Positions 7,329 to 15,713 of a DNA stretch of 31,647 bases are shown piece by piece (positions within the stretch are counted from its first letter, which is position 1; each line of letters starts with the position of its first letter). The position numbers and the translations under genes were made by a program. Origin of the DNA: an uncultured Eubacteriales bacterium (GTDB lineage: Bacteria; Bacillota; Clostridia; Christensenellales; Aristaeellaceae); contig USDD01000020.1 in assembly GCA_900553265.1 (NCBI GenBank), positions 1 through 31,647 on the forward strand, read 5' to 3'. The notes below the pieces were generated by a model. It did not search any database. It had not been told where the DNA came from and saw nothing but the letters and a program-made list of their open reading frames with translations.

Positions 7329-7916
7329 ATGCGTTCCATCGCGCCGCTGCGGGCGGCAAAAATCGGATATATCGTCATGTCCGTGCTGTTCTGCCTGTTG
7401 GGCCTTGTGCTGCTGGTGTGGCCGAACCTGTCCATCAGTCTGATCGGAATTGCGGCCGGCATTATGCTGATCGTGTTCGGGCTGGTGAAGCTGGGAGGCT
7501 ATTTCACCCGGGATCTCTACGAGCTGGCGTTTCAGCACGACCTGGCCTTCGGGCTGTTGCTGATCGCGCTGGGCGTGATGCTGCTGGCCCAGCCCAGCCG
7601 CGCGATGAGCTTCCTGTGCCTGATATTGGGCATCTCCATCATGGCCGACGGCCTGTTCAAGGTGCAGACGGCCTTCGACGCGAGGCGCTTCGGCCTGAGA
7701 AACTGGTGGCTGATTCTGGCGCTGGGAATCATCGCCGGGTGCATCGGCGTGGTCGCGGCGTTTCGTCCGGCGGCCAGCGCGCGGGTGCTGACCATCCTGA
7801 TGGGCGTTTCGATGATGGCCGAGGGTGCGCTGAACCTGAGCGTCGCGCTGTGCGCGCTGAAGATCGTGCGCAGCCGGAAGCCCGACGAAATTGAAATTGA
7901 GCTTGACGAAAAATAA
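7329..7916 (+). CDS. DUF308 / HdeD-like membrane protein
   Basis: A 195-residue integral membrane protein with six hydrophobic segments in three pairs (about 13-31, 35-56, 71-87, 91-113, 126-145, 150-172) and an acidic C-terminal tail (DEIEIELDEK). The internally repeated paired-helix layout with small-residue-rich helices (GIAAGIMLIVFGLVKL) is that of DUF308, the family of the E. coli acid-resistance protein HdeD. The start is the ATG at 7329, with GGAGG 8 bases upstream; an in-frame TTG at 7311 lies before that site and is less likely. The MMPL transporter gene follows after 12 bases with its ribosome site overlapping this stop codon, so the two are co-translated and probably act together in the envelope. 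No enzymatic function is known for the family. Confidence 0.8.
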   Translation: MRSIAPLRAAKIGYIVMSVLFCLLGLVLLVWPNLSISLIGIAAGIMLIVFGLVKLGGYFTRDLYELAFQHDLAFGLLLIALGVMLLAQPSRAMSFLCLILGISIMADGLFKVQTAFDARRFGLRNWWLILALGIIAGCIGVVAAFRPAASARVLTILMGVSMMAEGALNLSVALCALKIVRSRKPDEIEIELDEK

Positions 7917-7928
7917 GGAGGCCGTCCG

Positions 7929-10013
7929 ATGCGTTTTTCCAAAGCGGTGGTCAAATGCCGCGTACCGATTCTCATCATTGCCATTCTGCTGCTGATTCCC
8001 GCGACCATCGGCATGGTCACCACGCGAATCAACTACGACATGCTCAACTATCTGCCCGACGACATGGACACCGTCATCGGCCAGAACGAGCTGATGGAGG
8101 ACTTCGGCAAGGGCGCGTTCTCCATGCTGGTCATTCAGGATATGCCCGAAAAGGACGTGGCCGAGCTGAAGACCAGGCTCGAGGGCGTGGAGCACGTGGA
8201 CTCGGTGGTCTGGTACAGCTCCGTCGCCGATCTGTCGGTGCCGATGCAGCTGCTGCCGGACAAGATTTACAATGAGTTCAACACCGACGACGCGACGCTG
8301 ATGGCCGTGTTCTTCGACAGCGCCACCTCCGAGGATGTGACCATGGACGCCATCCGCGAGATCCGCGCCATCGCCGGAAAACAGGTGTTCGTCAGCGGCA
8401 TGTCCGCGCTGGTCACGGATCTGAAGGATCTGTGCGAAAAGGAGGAGCCCATCTACGTGGGCATCGCCGTGGCGCTGGCGTGTCTGGCGATGATGATCTT
8501 CCTGGACGGCTGGCTGGTGCCCTTCGTGTTCCTGGCCAGCATCGGAATCGCCATTCTGATCAACCTTGGAACCAACTGGTTCATGGGTGAGATTTCCTAC
8601 ATCACCAAGGCCCTGTCCGCCGTGCTTCAGCTGGCCGTCACGATGGACTACTCCATCTTCCTGTGGCACAGCTACAACGAGCAGCGCGAGAAGACGGACG
8701 ACCATCGTCAGGCCATGGCGGCGGCCATCCACGAGACGCTGACCAGCGTGGTGGGCAGCTCCATCACCACCGTGGCCGGCTTCATCGCCCTGTGCTTCAT
8801 GACCTTCACGCTGGGCCGCGATCTGGGCGTCGTCATGGCCAAGGGCGTGGTGCTGGGCGTCATCAGCTGCGTCACCGTGCTGCCCAGCATGATCCTGATT
8901 CTCGACAAGCCCCTGCAGAAGACCAAGCATCGCTCGCTGATTCCGGACATGTCCGGCTTCGCCAAGGGCATCGTCAGGGTCTTCCCGCTGTTCCTGGTGC
9001 TGTTCGTGGCGCTGGTTCCGCCGGCCTATAACGGCTATTCCAAGACCAACGACGAGGTCTACTACGACATGGGCGAGTGCCTGCCCGAGGACATCGAGTA
9101 CGTCATCGCCAACTCCAAGCTGCGCGACGAGTTCGACATCGCGTCGACCCACATGCTGCTGCTGGACGCGGATACGCCCCGCAGGAACGTCTATAAGATG
9201 ATCGACGAGATGAAGCAGGTGGACGGCGTGAAGTACGTGCTGGGTCTGGAGGCCTTCGTCAGCGAGGACTTCCCCGAGGCGATGATCCCCGAGTCCATCA
9301 CCAGCATCCTGAAGTCCGACCGCTGGGAGCTGATGCTGATTAACTCCGAGTACAAGGTCGCCAGCGACGCGGTCAACGATCAGATCGACGAGCTGAACGC
9401 CATTCTCAAGAAGTACGACGAGGGCGGCATGCTCATCGGCGAAGCGCCCTGCATGAAGGACATGATCGAGACCACCGGCCACGACTTCGAGGTGGTCAAC
9501 GCCGTGTCCATCCTCGCCATCTTCGCCATCATCCTGTTGGTGGAGAAGAGCCTGAGCCTGCCGTTCATCCTCATCTCCGTCATCGAGCTGGCCATCTTCA
9601 TCAACCTGGGCCTGCCGCATTACATGGGCCAGTCGCTGCCGTTCATCGCGCCGATCTGCATTTCCACCATTCAGCTGGGCGCGACGGTGGACTACGCCAT
9701 ACTGATGACCACCCGCTACAAGAGCGAGCGCGCGGCCGGCAGGACGAAGCGCGAGGCGGTTCAGATCGCTCTGAGCACCTCCACGCCGTCCATCATCGTC
9801 TCCGGCATGGGCCTCTTCGCCGCGACCTTCGGCGTGGCCGTCTATTCCGATATCGACATCATCAGCTCCATGTGCATGCTGATGGCCCGGGGCGCCATCG
9901 TCTCCATGCTGTGCGTGCTGCTGATCCTGCCCGCGCTGCTGATGCTGTGCGACGGCCTGATCCGCCACACGACGCTGGGTATGAAAGTCAAAACCGTCAA
10001 GGAGGAGAACTGA
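7929..10013 (+). CDS. MMPL/RND-superfamily transporter
   Basis: A 694-residue membrane transporter of the MMPL (YdfJ-like) branch of the RND superfamily, which moves lipids or hydrophobic molecules to the cell surface using the proton gradient. It has the duplicated layout: a membrane helix at about 11-31, a large extracytoplasmic domain, five helices, then the same again. The two transport-core motifs are TMDYSIFLWHSYNE (Asp240) and GATVDYAILMTTRYKSE (Asp588), the D-Y pairs typical of proton relay in MMPL proteins. AAGGAGG lies 7 bases before the ATG. The secreted 994-residue repeat protein follows 2 bases after the stop. The substrate is unknown. Confidence 0.92.
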   Translation: MRFSKAVVKCRVPILIIAILLLIPATIGMVTTRINYDMLNYLPDDMDTVIGQNELMEDFGKGAFSMLVIQDMPEKDVAELKTRLEGVEHVDSVVWYSSVADLSVPMQLLPDKIYNEFNTDDATLMAVFFDSATSEDVTMDAIREIRAIAGKQVFVSGMSALVTDLKDLCEKEEPIYVGIAVALACLAMMIFLDGWLVPFVFLASIGIAILINLGTNWFMGEISYITKALSAVLQLAVTMDYSIFLWHSYNEQREKTDDHRQAMAAAIHETLTSVVGSSITTVAGFIALCFMTFTLGRDLGVVMAKGVVLGVISCVTVLPSMILILDKPLQKTKHRSLIPDMSGFAKGIVRVFPLFLVLFVALVPPAYNGYSKTNDEVYYDMGECLPEDIEYVIANSKLRDEFDIASTHMLLLDADTPRRNVYKMIDEMKQVDGVKYVLGLEAFVSEDFPEAMIPESITSILKSDRWELMLINSEYKVASDAVNDQIDELNAILKKYDEGGMLIGEAPCMKDMIETTGHDFEVVNAVSILAIFAIILLVEKSLSLPFILISVIELAIFINLGLPHYMGQSLPFIAPICISTIQLGATVDYAILMTTRYKSERAAGRTKREAVQIALSTSTPSIIVSGMGLFAATFGVAVYSDIDIISSMCMLMARGAIVSMLCVLLILPALLMLCDGLIRHTTLGMKVKTVKEEN

Positions 10014-10015
10014 TT

Positions 10016-13000
10016 ATGAAAAAGCTTCTTTCCGCGATCGTCGCGCTGACCCTGCTGCTGACCTGCGTGCTGCCCGGCGCGCTGGCCGAGGTGGATAAAA
10101 AGGAAATGGTCTACGTGCTGGCGGACGCCGACGGCTCCGTCAACGACGTCATCGTCAGCGAGCGCCTCTACAACCGCGGCGGCGAGGCGCAGCTGACCGA
10201 CGTGAGCCGCCTGACCGACATCGAAAACGTGGGCGGCGACCAGACCTGGACCGAGGAAAACGGCAATCTCGTCTGGAACGCCGACGGCGCGGACATCCGC
10301 TACGAGGGCAGCTCCACCGAGCCGCTGCCGGTGACCGTCTCCCTGCGCTACACGCTGGACGGTCAGGAAATGACCGCCGAGGAGCTCAAGGGAAAGAGCG
10401 GCCATCTGGTCATCGACGTGACCTATCGCGCCGAGCAGATGGAGGAGGTCGCCGTGGGCGATCAGCTCGTGACCATGCCCATGCCCTTCTTCGCGGCCAC
10501 CGTGCTGCTGGCCGACGAATCGGTCTTCCAGAACGTCACCGTGGACAACGGCCGCGTGCTGGACATCGGCGACCGCTCGCTGGTGGTGGCCATGGGCCTG
10601 CCGGGCGTTGAAGAGGGCCTGAACCTCGCCGCCTATGAGGAGCTGGAGGACGTGAACATTCCCTCTGCCGCCCGCATCGAGGCCGACGTGACCGACTTCG
10701 CGCTGGACGGCACCTACACTCTCGCTACCAACTCCGTCTTCAGCGACGTGGACGTGGACGAAGAGGGTCTGGACGTCGACCTGGACCAGATTCAGGACGA
10801 CCTGACCGACGCGATGAACCAGCTGCTGGACGGCGCGTCCCAGCTGCGCGACGGCGCGCAGGAGCTGAAGGACGGCGTGGACGAGCTGTCCGACGGCCTG
10901 ACCGAGATCGACTCCAACTCCGCCAAGCTCGTGGACGCGGCGCAGCAGCTGCTGCAGACCGTGATGGACACCGCCAATGAAACCCTCTCCGGCAAGGCCG
11001 CCGATCTGGCCAAGCTGAACATCGAGGTGCGCACGCTGACCATCGACAACTACGCCGACGAGGTCGCGCGCCTTCAGAGCGAATATCTCGCCAACGTGGA
11101 GGACTACGTCCTCGAGCAGGCCGACGCGCAGCTTTCTGACAAGGTCAACGCCGCCGTCCGGGAGGAGGTCGTCCGTCAGGTGAACGAGGCCGCCCGCCAG
11201 CAGGTCGAAGAAAAGGTGCGCGAGGCCGTGGAGGCCGAGGTTCGCTCTCAGATCGAGGCCGGCGCAGCCGAGCTGGTTCGCTCCAAGGTCAGCGAGGCCG
11301 TCGAGCAGAAGGTGCGCGCCGCCGTGGAGGCCGAGGTTCGCAAACAGGTGGAGAGCGGCGTGAACGCCGCCGTGCGCCAGCAGGTGGAAGCCGCCGTGCG
11401 CAATCCCGACGAAGCGACCCTGAACGCCCAGATCGAGCAGCAGATGCAGACCGAATCCGTTCAGAAGGAAATTGAAGCCAACGTCGAGACCATGATGAAG
11501 TCCGACGAAGTGCAGAAGCTCATCGATGCTCAGCTGGAGCCTGCCGTCCGCGCCAAGGTGGAGGCCGCCTACGAGCAGAACGTCCGCGCTCAGGTGGAGC
11601 AGGCCGTCCGCGCCGAGGTGGAAAAGGCCGTCACCGCCGCCGTGGAGCAGCAGATCCGCCAGCAGGCGGAGGACGCGCTGAAGTCCCAGACGCCTGCGGA
11701 ACCCACTCCCATCCCCGAACCCACTCCCATCCCCGAACCCACTCCCATCCCCGAACCCACCGCCGTTCCCGAACCCACCGCCGCCCCCGCGCCCAGCGCG
11801 AGCGCCGGCGCGGAGGAGACCTCCGAGCCCAGCACCCTCGCCCGCATGATGGGCTGGCTGCTGCCCTCCGCCAACGCCGAGGAGCCCAGCTTCGAGGATA
11901 AGGTCAACGCCATCGTCGCCGAGAAGATGGCCTCCGACGAGGTCAAGGCCCAGATTCAGGCTCAGACCGACGCGCAGATGAAGTCCTCCGACGTGCAGGC
12001 CAGAATCGACGCAAACGTCGAGGCGCAGATGAAGTCCGATTCCATCAAGGCCGCCATGGACGCGGAAGTGACCAGGCAGATGGCCGACCCCGACGCGCGC
12101 GCTCAGGCCGAGGCCGCCGCGAAGCCCCAGGTTCGGGCAAAGGTCGAGGCCGCCGCGCGTGAAAAGATCAAAAACGCCATTCTGAACCTCAGCGACGATC
12201 AGGTCAAGGCCATCGTGGATCAGAAGATGGCTTCCGACGAGATTCAGGCCGTGATCGCCCAGAACATCGAGTCGAAGATGGCCTCCGACGAAATCAAGGC
12301 CACCATCGACGAAAACGTGGAAAAGCAGATGGCCACCGACGAGATCAAGGCCGCCATCGAGTCCGAAATCCAGAAGCAGATGAGCGCCGACAGCGTGAAG
12401 AAGACCGTGGACGACGAGGTCGCGGCGCAGATGAAGTCCGACAAGGTGCAGGCGATCTACAGGCAGAACGTGGAAGAGCAGATGGCCAGCGCCGACGTGA
12501 AGAAGCTCATCGACCAGAACATCGACGAGCAGATGAAGTCCGAAAAGGTCAAAAAGATCATCGAGGAGAAGATCGTCGAGAACCGCTCCAGCCGCGAGTA
12601 TCTGGACGCGGTGGCCGAGGCCATGGAGGAGAACGGCGAGAACGGCGCGGCCTATCAGGCGCTGGTGGAGCTGCGCGACACGCTGGACGACATCTGCGAG
12701 TTCTACGAGGGCGTCGTGGATTACACCGACGCGGTGGGTCAGGCGGCCGAGGGCGCGCTGAAGCTCAAGGACGGCGCGGCCGAGCTGCTGGACGGCATGA
12801 ACGACCTCTACGACGGCCTGAACACGCTGGACGAAGAGGCCGTGCAGAAGATTCTCGACGCGCTCAACGGCGACTACGCCGAGCTGAAGGATCGCGCCGA
12901 GGCCATGCTGAACATGACCCGCGGCTACGCCTCCTACGCCGGCATCGCCGAAGGCAAGACCGGCTCCGTGCAGTTCCTCATCCGCACGGCGGGAATTTAA
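10016..13000 (+). CDS. Large secreted coiled-coil repeat protein of an MMPL operon
   Basis: 994 residues with a signal peptide (MKKLLSAIVA to ALAEV, cleavage near 24). Domains in order: a beta-rich N-terminal part (about 25-245); a YhgE-like Gly/Asp heptad segment (LLDGASQLRDGAQELKDGVD, about 270-298); an Ala/Val/Glu/Arg helix-rich region (about 375-558); a Pro linker of PEPTPI repeats (561-592); a hydrophobic stretch resembling an export signal (MMGWLLPSANAEE, 611-623); and a long 17-residue repeat region with phasing xSDEIKAxIDxNVExQM. That region has three copies at 639-689 and seven at 739-857, plus two earlier copies at 478-511. A second heptad segment (LKLKDGAAELLDGMNDLYDG) and a short end (VQFLIRTAGI) follow. 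AAGGAGGAG lies before the ATG, and the reading frame upstream of 10016 is inside the MMPL gene. There is no C-terminal membrane helix or sortase motif. It probably forms an extracellular rod working with the transporter; function inferred from position only. Confidence 0.82.
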   Translation: MKKLLSAIVALTLLLTCVLPGALAEVDKKEMVYVLADADGSVNDVIVSERLYNRGGEAQLTDVSRLTDIENVGGDQTWTEENGNLVWNADGADIRYEGSSTEPLPVTVSLRYTLDGQEMTAEELKGKSGHLVIDVTYRAEQMEEVAVGDQLVTMPMPFFAATVLLADESVFQNVTVDNGRVLDIGDRSLVVAMGLPGVEEGLNLAAYEELEDVNIPSAARIEADVTDFALDGTYTLATNSVFSDVDVDEEGLDVDLDQIQDDLTDAMNQLLDGASQLRDGAQELKDGVDELSDGLTEIDSNSAKLVDAAQQLLQTVMDTANETLSGKAADLAKLNIEVRTLTIDNYADEVARLQSEYLANVEDYVLEQADAQLSDKVNAAVREEVVRQVNEAARQQVEEKVREAVEAEVRSQIEAGAAELVRSKVSEAVEQKVRAAVEAEVRKQVESGVNAAVRQQVEAAVRNPDEATLNAQIEQQMQTESVQKEIEANVETMMKSDEVQKLIDAQLEPAVRAKVEAAYEQNVRAQVEQAVRAEVEKAVTAAVEQQIRQQAEDALKSQTPAEPTPIPEPTPIPEPTPIPEPTAVPEPTAAPAPSASAGAEETSEPSTLARMMGWLLPSANAEEPSFEDKVNAIVAEKMASDEVKAQIQAQTDAQMKSSDVQARIDANVEAQMKSDSIKAAMDAEVTRQMADPDARAQAEAAAKPQVRAKVEAAAREKIKNAILNLSDDQVKAIVDQKMASDEIQAVIAQNIESKMASDEIKATIDENVEKQMATDEIKAAIESEIQKQMSADSVKKTVDDEVAAQMKSDKVQAIYRQNVEEQMASADVKKLIDQNIDEQMKSEKVKKIIEEKIVENRSSREYLDAVAEAMEENGENGAAYQALVELRDTLDDICEFYEGVVDYTDAVGQAAEGALKLKDGAAELLDGMNDLYDGLNTLDEEAVQKILDALNGDYAELKDRAEAMLNMTRGYASYAGIAEGKTGSVQFLIRTAGI
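11699..11788 (+). repeat. 18-bp tandem repeat encoding PEPTPI
   Basis: Three perfect copies of an 18-bp unit starting GAACCCACTCCCATC (11699-11752) are followed by two degenerate copies. They encode the proline-rich linker of the large secreted protein. Perfect copies are prone to slippage, so linker length may vary between strains. Confidence 0.9.
12230..12586 (+). repeat. seven 51-bp degenerate repeats encoding a 17-residue unit
   Basis: Seven uninterrupted 17-residue units run from ASDEIQAVIAQNIESKM to KSEKVKKIIEEKIVENR with no length change. Conserved positions are Asp/Glu at 3-4, Val/Ile at 5, Lys/Gln at 6, Ile/Val at 9, Ile/Val at 13 and Met at 17. Three more units lie at 11930-12082. 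Confidence 0.9.
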
Positions 13001-13052
13001 GGCAGCACCGCCGAATTGTGCGGCGGCGTCTTAAAGGAATTCACCAACAGCC

Positions 13053-13097
13053 AGCAGCCCTGCGCGGGAAACGCGCAGGGCTGCTATCGTATCTTTT
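13053..13097 (+). terminator. terminator of the DUF308-MMPL operon
   Basis: A perfect 14-bp stem AGCAGCCCTGCGCG / CGCGCAGGGCTGCT with loop GGAAA (13053-13085), then ATCGTATC and TTTTT. The T-run is 8 bases from the stem. It separates this operon from the converging MATE gene. Confidence 0.75.
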
Positions 13098-13112
13098 TAT
13101 AGAAGCTTTTCC

Positions 13113-14510
13113 TCACGAATGCTGATGCTCGATCTCACGCCGGACGGCGCGATGCCTTACGGCGGGCAGCGTCCGGGAGAAGCGCAGGAACAGGTCGACA
13201 GCGGCGACGCAGCAGACCATGTCGGTCAGCGGCGTGGCCCAGACGATGCCGTACACCGGCAGCAGCTTCTCCAGCGCGAACATCATCGGAATGTCCAGAA
13301 CGCCCTTGCGCAGGATGGCCAGCAGGAAGGATTTTTTGCTCTCGCCCACGGCCTGAAAGAAGGAGATGAAGGCGTAGGCGCAGGCGGAGAAGGGCCCGCC
13401 CAGGCTGAGAATGCGCAGGCACTTCGCGCCGCAGGTCACGGACAGCCCGCCGTGGGGGATGAACAGCGAAATCAGCGGCCGGCTCAGCGTCAGGTTGACG
13501 GCCATGCACGCGCCGGCCAGCGCCACCGAAGCCGCCGTGGAGAGCCGGATCGCCGCGCGCATGCGGTCATAGCGCTTCGCGGCGTAGTTGTAGGCGATCA
13601 GCGGCAGCACGCCCTGAGCCATGCCCCGGGCCATGCAGTGGGCCAGCATGTTGACCTTCTTGGCCACGCCCAGGCCGGCCTGCATCGCCGTGCCCTGAAG
13701 GGCCATCCGGTTGTCCAGCAACGCGTAGGAGACGTTCTCGAACAGCGTCATCAGGCACGCCGGCAGGCCCACGCCGAGCACCTCCGCCGCCACGCTTCCG
13801 TCCACGCCCATGGGCCGGAGCGTCAGCGCGCTCTTCTTCCGGTGCGCGGCGCGCAGAATCAGGAAATAGGCGCAGGAAATCACATTGGACAGCAGCGTGG
13901 CCACGGCCGCGCCCATCACTTCATTGCCCGGCTCCAGCAGCACGAACATGAACAGCGGATCCAGCGCGATGTTCAGCACGCCGCCCAGCGCCACGCCGAA
14001 GCCCGCCTGCATGGAGCGTCCCTCGGCTCGCGCCAGATGGGCCAGCAGCGCGCTCAGCGACGTGGCCATGCCGCCCACCGTCACCGTCCAGAACAGGTAG
14101 ACGCAGGCGCTCTCGTGCACCGAGGCGTTCGAGCCGCCCAGCAGGTTCACCGCGCCGTCGCGGAAGAAATAAGCCGCCAGCGAATAAAGAAGCGTCGCCG
14201 CCGCGCAGCCCCAGAAGGCGAAGGATGCCGCCTTCGCCGCGCGGCCGCGGTCGCCGCTGCCCATGGCCCGGGCCGCTGCGCTGGCGCCGCCCACACCGAA
14301 GAGGTTCGACACAGCCGACAGGAACATGAACGCCGGCATGCACACCGTCGCGGCGGTGATGCTCGCGTCGCTGCCCGTCAGACCGAGAAAGAAAGTGTCC
14401 GCCATGTTGTAAAGCACCAGAATAATCTGGCCGATCACCGTGGGCACGGCCAGCTTCGCCACCGCGCGCCCGATGGGCTCGCTCTCAAACAGCTTCGTCC
14501 GATCGTTCAT
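13113..14510 (-). CDS. MATE-family multidrug efflux transporter
   Basis: A 465-residue inner-membrane exporter of the MATE family, which expels cationic compounds with sodium or proton exchange. About twelve hydrophobic segments fill the length, in two homologous six-helix bundles. Family signatures include an N-terminal PIGRAVAKLAVPTVIGQIIL followed by LYNMADTFFLGLTGSDASIT. The start with GAGGAGG about 7 bases upstream is clear. A consensus-like promoter lies just ahead. It converges on the MMPL operon and stands alone. The drug or metabolite exported is not evident. Confidence 0.93.
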   Translation of the reverse strand: MNDRTKLFESEPIGRAVAKLAVPTVIGQIILVLYNMADTFFLGLTGSDASITAATVCMPAFMFLSAVSNLFGVGGASAAARAMGSGDRGRAAKAASFAFWGCAAATLLYSLAAYFFRDGAVNLLGGSNASVHESACVYLFWTVTVGGMATSLSALLAHLARAEGRSMQAGFGVALGGVLNIALDPLFMFVLLEPGNEVMGAAVATLLSNVISCAYFLILRAAHRKKSALTLRPMGVDGSVAAEVLGVGLPACLMTLFENVSYALLDNRMALQGTAMQAGLGVAKKVNMLAHCMARGMAQGVLPLIAYNYAAKRYDRMRAAIRLSTAASVALAGACMAVNLTLSRPLISLFIPHGGLSVTCGAKCLRILSLGGPFSACAYAFISFFQAVGESKKSFLLAILRKGVLDIPMMFALEKLLPVYGIVWATPLTDMVCCVAAVDLFLRFSRTLPAVRHRAVRREIEHQHS

Positions 14511-14542
14511 TTTTCCGCCTCCTCACACTTTGCTTTTTTCTT

Positions 14543-14571
14543 ATTATACGACGGACGAAGCATAAAGTAAA
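14543..14571 (-). promoter_or_regulatory. promoter of the MATE gene
   Basis: On the minus strand: -35 TTTACT (14571-14566), 17-base spacer, -10 TATAAT (14548-14543). It lies about 33 bases from the ATG at 14510. Confidence 0.65.
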
Positions 14572-14826
14572 ATTATAATTGATTATTTAGTGATAAAATT
14601 TAATGATATTGAATGCGGAAGACGCCGGAATTCCGGCGGAGAAGCCGCCGCTGCGCGCCTGTGAAGAATCAGAAAATTAACCACGGGCATAACGATTCCT
14701 TATGGACACAAATTCGTTCCATTTCCGCCGCCCGCCTATTCACATTTTTGCGCTTGCGCCTTTACAACAAAACATGATAAGATAACAGAAGTCAGAATTT
14801 CCGCCCGAAAAAAAGGAGTTCGTTTC
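14572..14826. other. gene-free spacer between MATE and polysaccharide exporter
   Basis: Part of a 316-base divergent gap. The half beside the MATE promoter is A+T-rich. It is followed by a perfect 16-bp palindrome CGCCGGAATTCCGGCG (14623-14638), whose right arm can also pair with GCCGCCG just downstream. Before the exporter ATG only weak promoter-like hexamers are visible, for example TTTACA at 14761 and TAAGAT at 14778. I see no gene. Confidence 0.5.
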
Positions 14827-15699
14827 ATGGAAAACAACCGGGAAAAGGGATATTGGAACACCGTCATCCGCCCGAAGAAGGGCTGGTTTGATATCGACCT
14901 CAGGGGCGTGGTGCAGTACCGCGACCTGATCTGGATGATGATCAAGCGCAATTTCACCATCATGTATCGCCAGACCATCCTCGGCCCGGCGTGGGTCATC
15001 ATCCAGCCGCTGCTGACGACGCTGATCTTCACCGTGGTGTTCGGCAGCATCGCCGGCCTGCCCACCGACGGTCTGCCCCACTTCATGTTCTACATGGCCG
15101 GCAGCATCCTCTGGCACTACTTCGCCAACTGCCTGACCTCCACCTCCAAGACCTTCGTGGAGAACCGGAACCTCTTCGGCAAGGTCTATTTCCCGCGGCT
15201 GTGCATGCCCATTGCCACGGTCTGCTCGGAGCTGATCAACTTCTTCGTGCAGTTCGCGCTGTTTCTGATCTTCCTGATCTTCTATGCCTGCAGGCCCAAT
15301 CCGGCGGTGCATCCCAACTGGCGGCTGATTCTGCTGACTCCGCTGATGCTGATTCAGCTGGGGCTGCTGGGGCTGGGCTTCGGCGTGATCGTGGCGGCGC
15401 TGACCACAAAATACCGCGATCTGGCCATGCTGGTCACCTTCGGCGTGCAGCTTTGGATGTACGCCACGCCCGTGACCTATTCCTCGTCCATGATCGCGGA
15501 CAAATTCCCGAATCTGCTGGGGCTTTACATGCTCAATCCCATCACGCCCATCATCGAGCTGTTCCGCGCGGCATTCCTCGGCGCGGCGGACTATTCGCTG
15601 AAGTACAACGCCCTGTCCATGGGCGTGACGCTGCTGGTGGCGGCGCTGGGCGTGGTGCTCTTCTCGCACACGGAAAAGACCTTCATGGACACGGTCTGA
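14827..15699 (+). CDS. ABC-2 type polysaccharide/polyol-phosphate export permease (Wzm/TagG type)
   Basis: A 290-residue membrane subunit of an ABC exporter for lipid-linked surface polysaccharide or teichoic-acid-like polymer. The family start is visible: a cytoplasmic amphipathic segment (FDIDLRGVVQYRDLIWMMIK), then MYRQTILGPAWVIIQPLLTT and six membrane segments from about residue 55 to 285. Typical internal motifs include VENRNLFGKVYFPR at about 115-128 and YATPVTYSSS near 215. AAAAAGGAG lies 8 bases upstream of the ATG. The ATPase partner follows after 14 bases. No glycosyltransferases flank the pair, so the polymer cannot be identified. Confidence 0.92.
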   Translation: MENNREKGYWNTVIRPKKGWFDIDLRGVVQYRDLIWMMIKRNFTIMYRQTILGPAWVIIQPLLTTLIFTVVFGSIAGLPTDGLPHFMFYMAGSILWHYFANCLTSTSKTFVENRNLFGKVYFPRLCMPIATVCSELINFFVQFALFLIFLIFYACRPNPAVHPNWRLILLTPLMLIQLGLLGLGFGVIVAALTTKYRDLAMLVTFGVQLWMYATPVTYSSSMIADKFPNLLGLYMLNPITPIIELFRAAFLGAADYSLKYNALSMGVTLLVAALGVVLFSHTEKTFMDTV

Positions 15700-15713
15700 A
15701 AGGAGGGGCGCAT

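Noticed and set aside
7086..9968. 960-codon open frame opposite the DUF308 and MMPL genes
   Set aside because: His/Gln/Asp-rich shadow translation spanning two real genes and their intergenic signals.
11699..11788. CRISPR or satellite array at the 18-bp repeats
   Set aside because: In-frame coding repeat (PEPTPI) inside a clear gene, with no spacers.
13119..14570. 483-codon open frame opposite the MATE gene
   Set aside because: Shadow frame without a ribosome site; it even crosses the MATE promoter.
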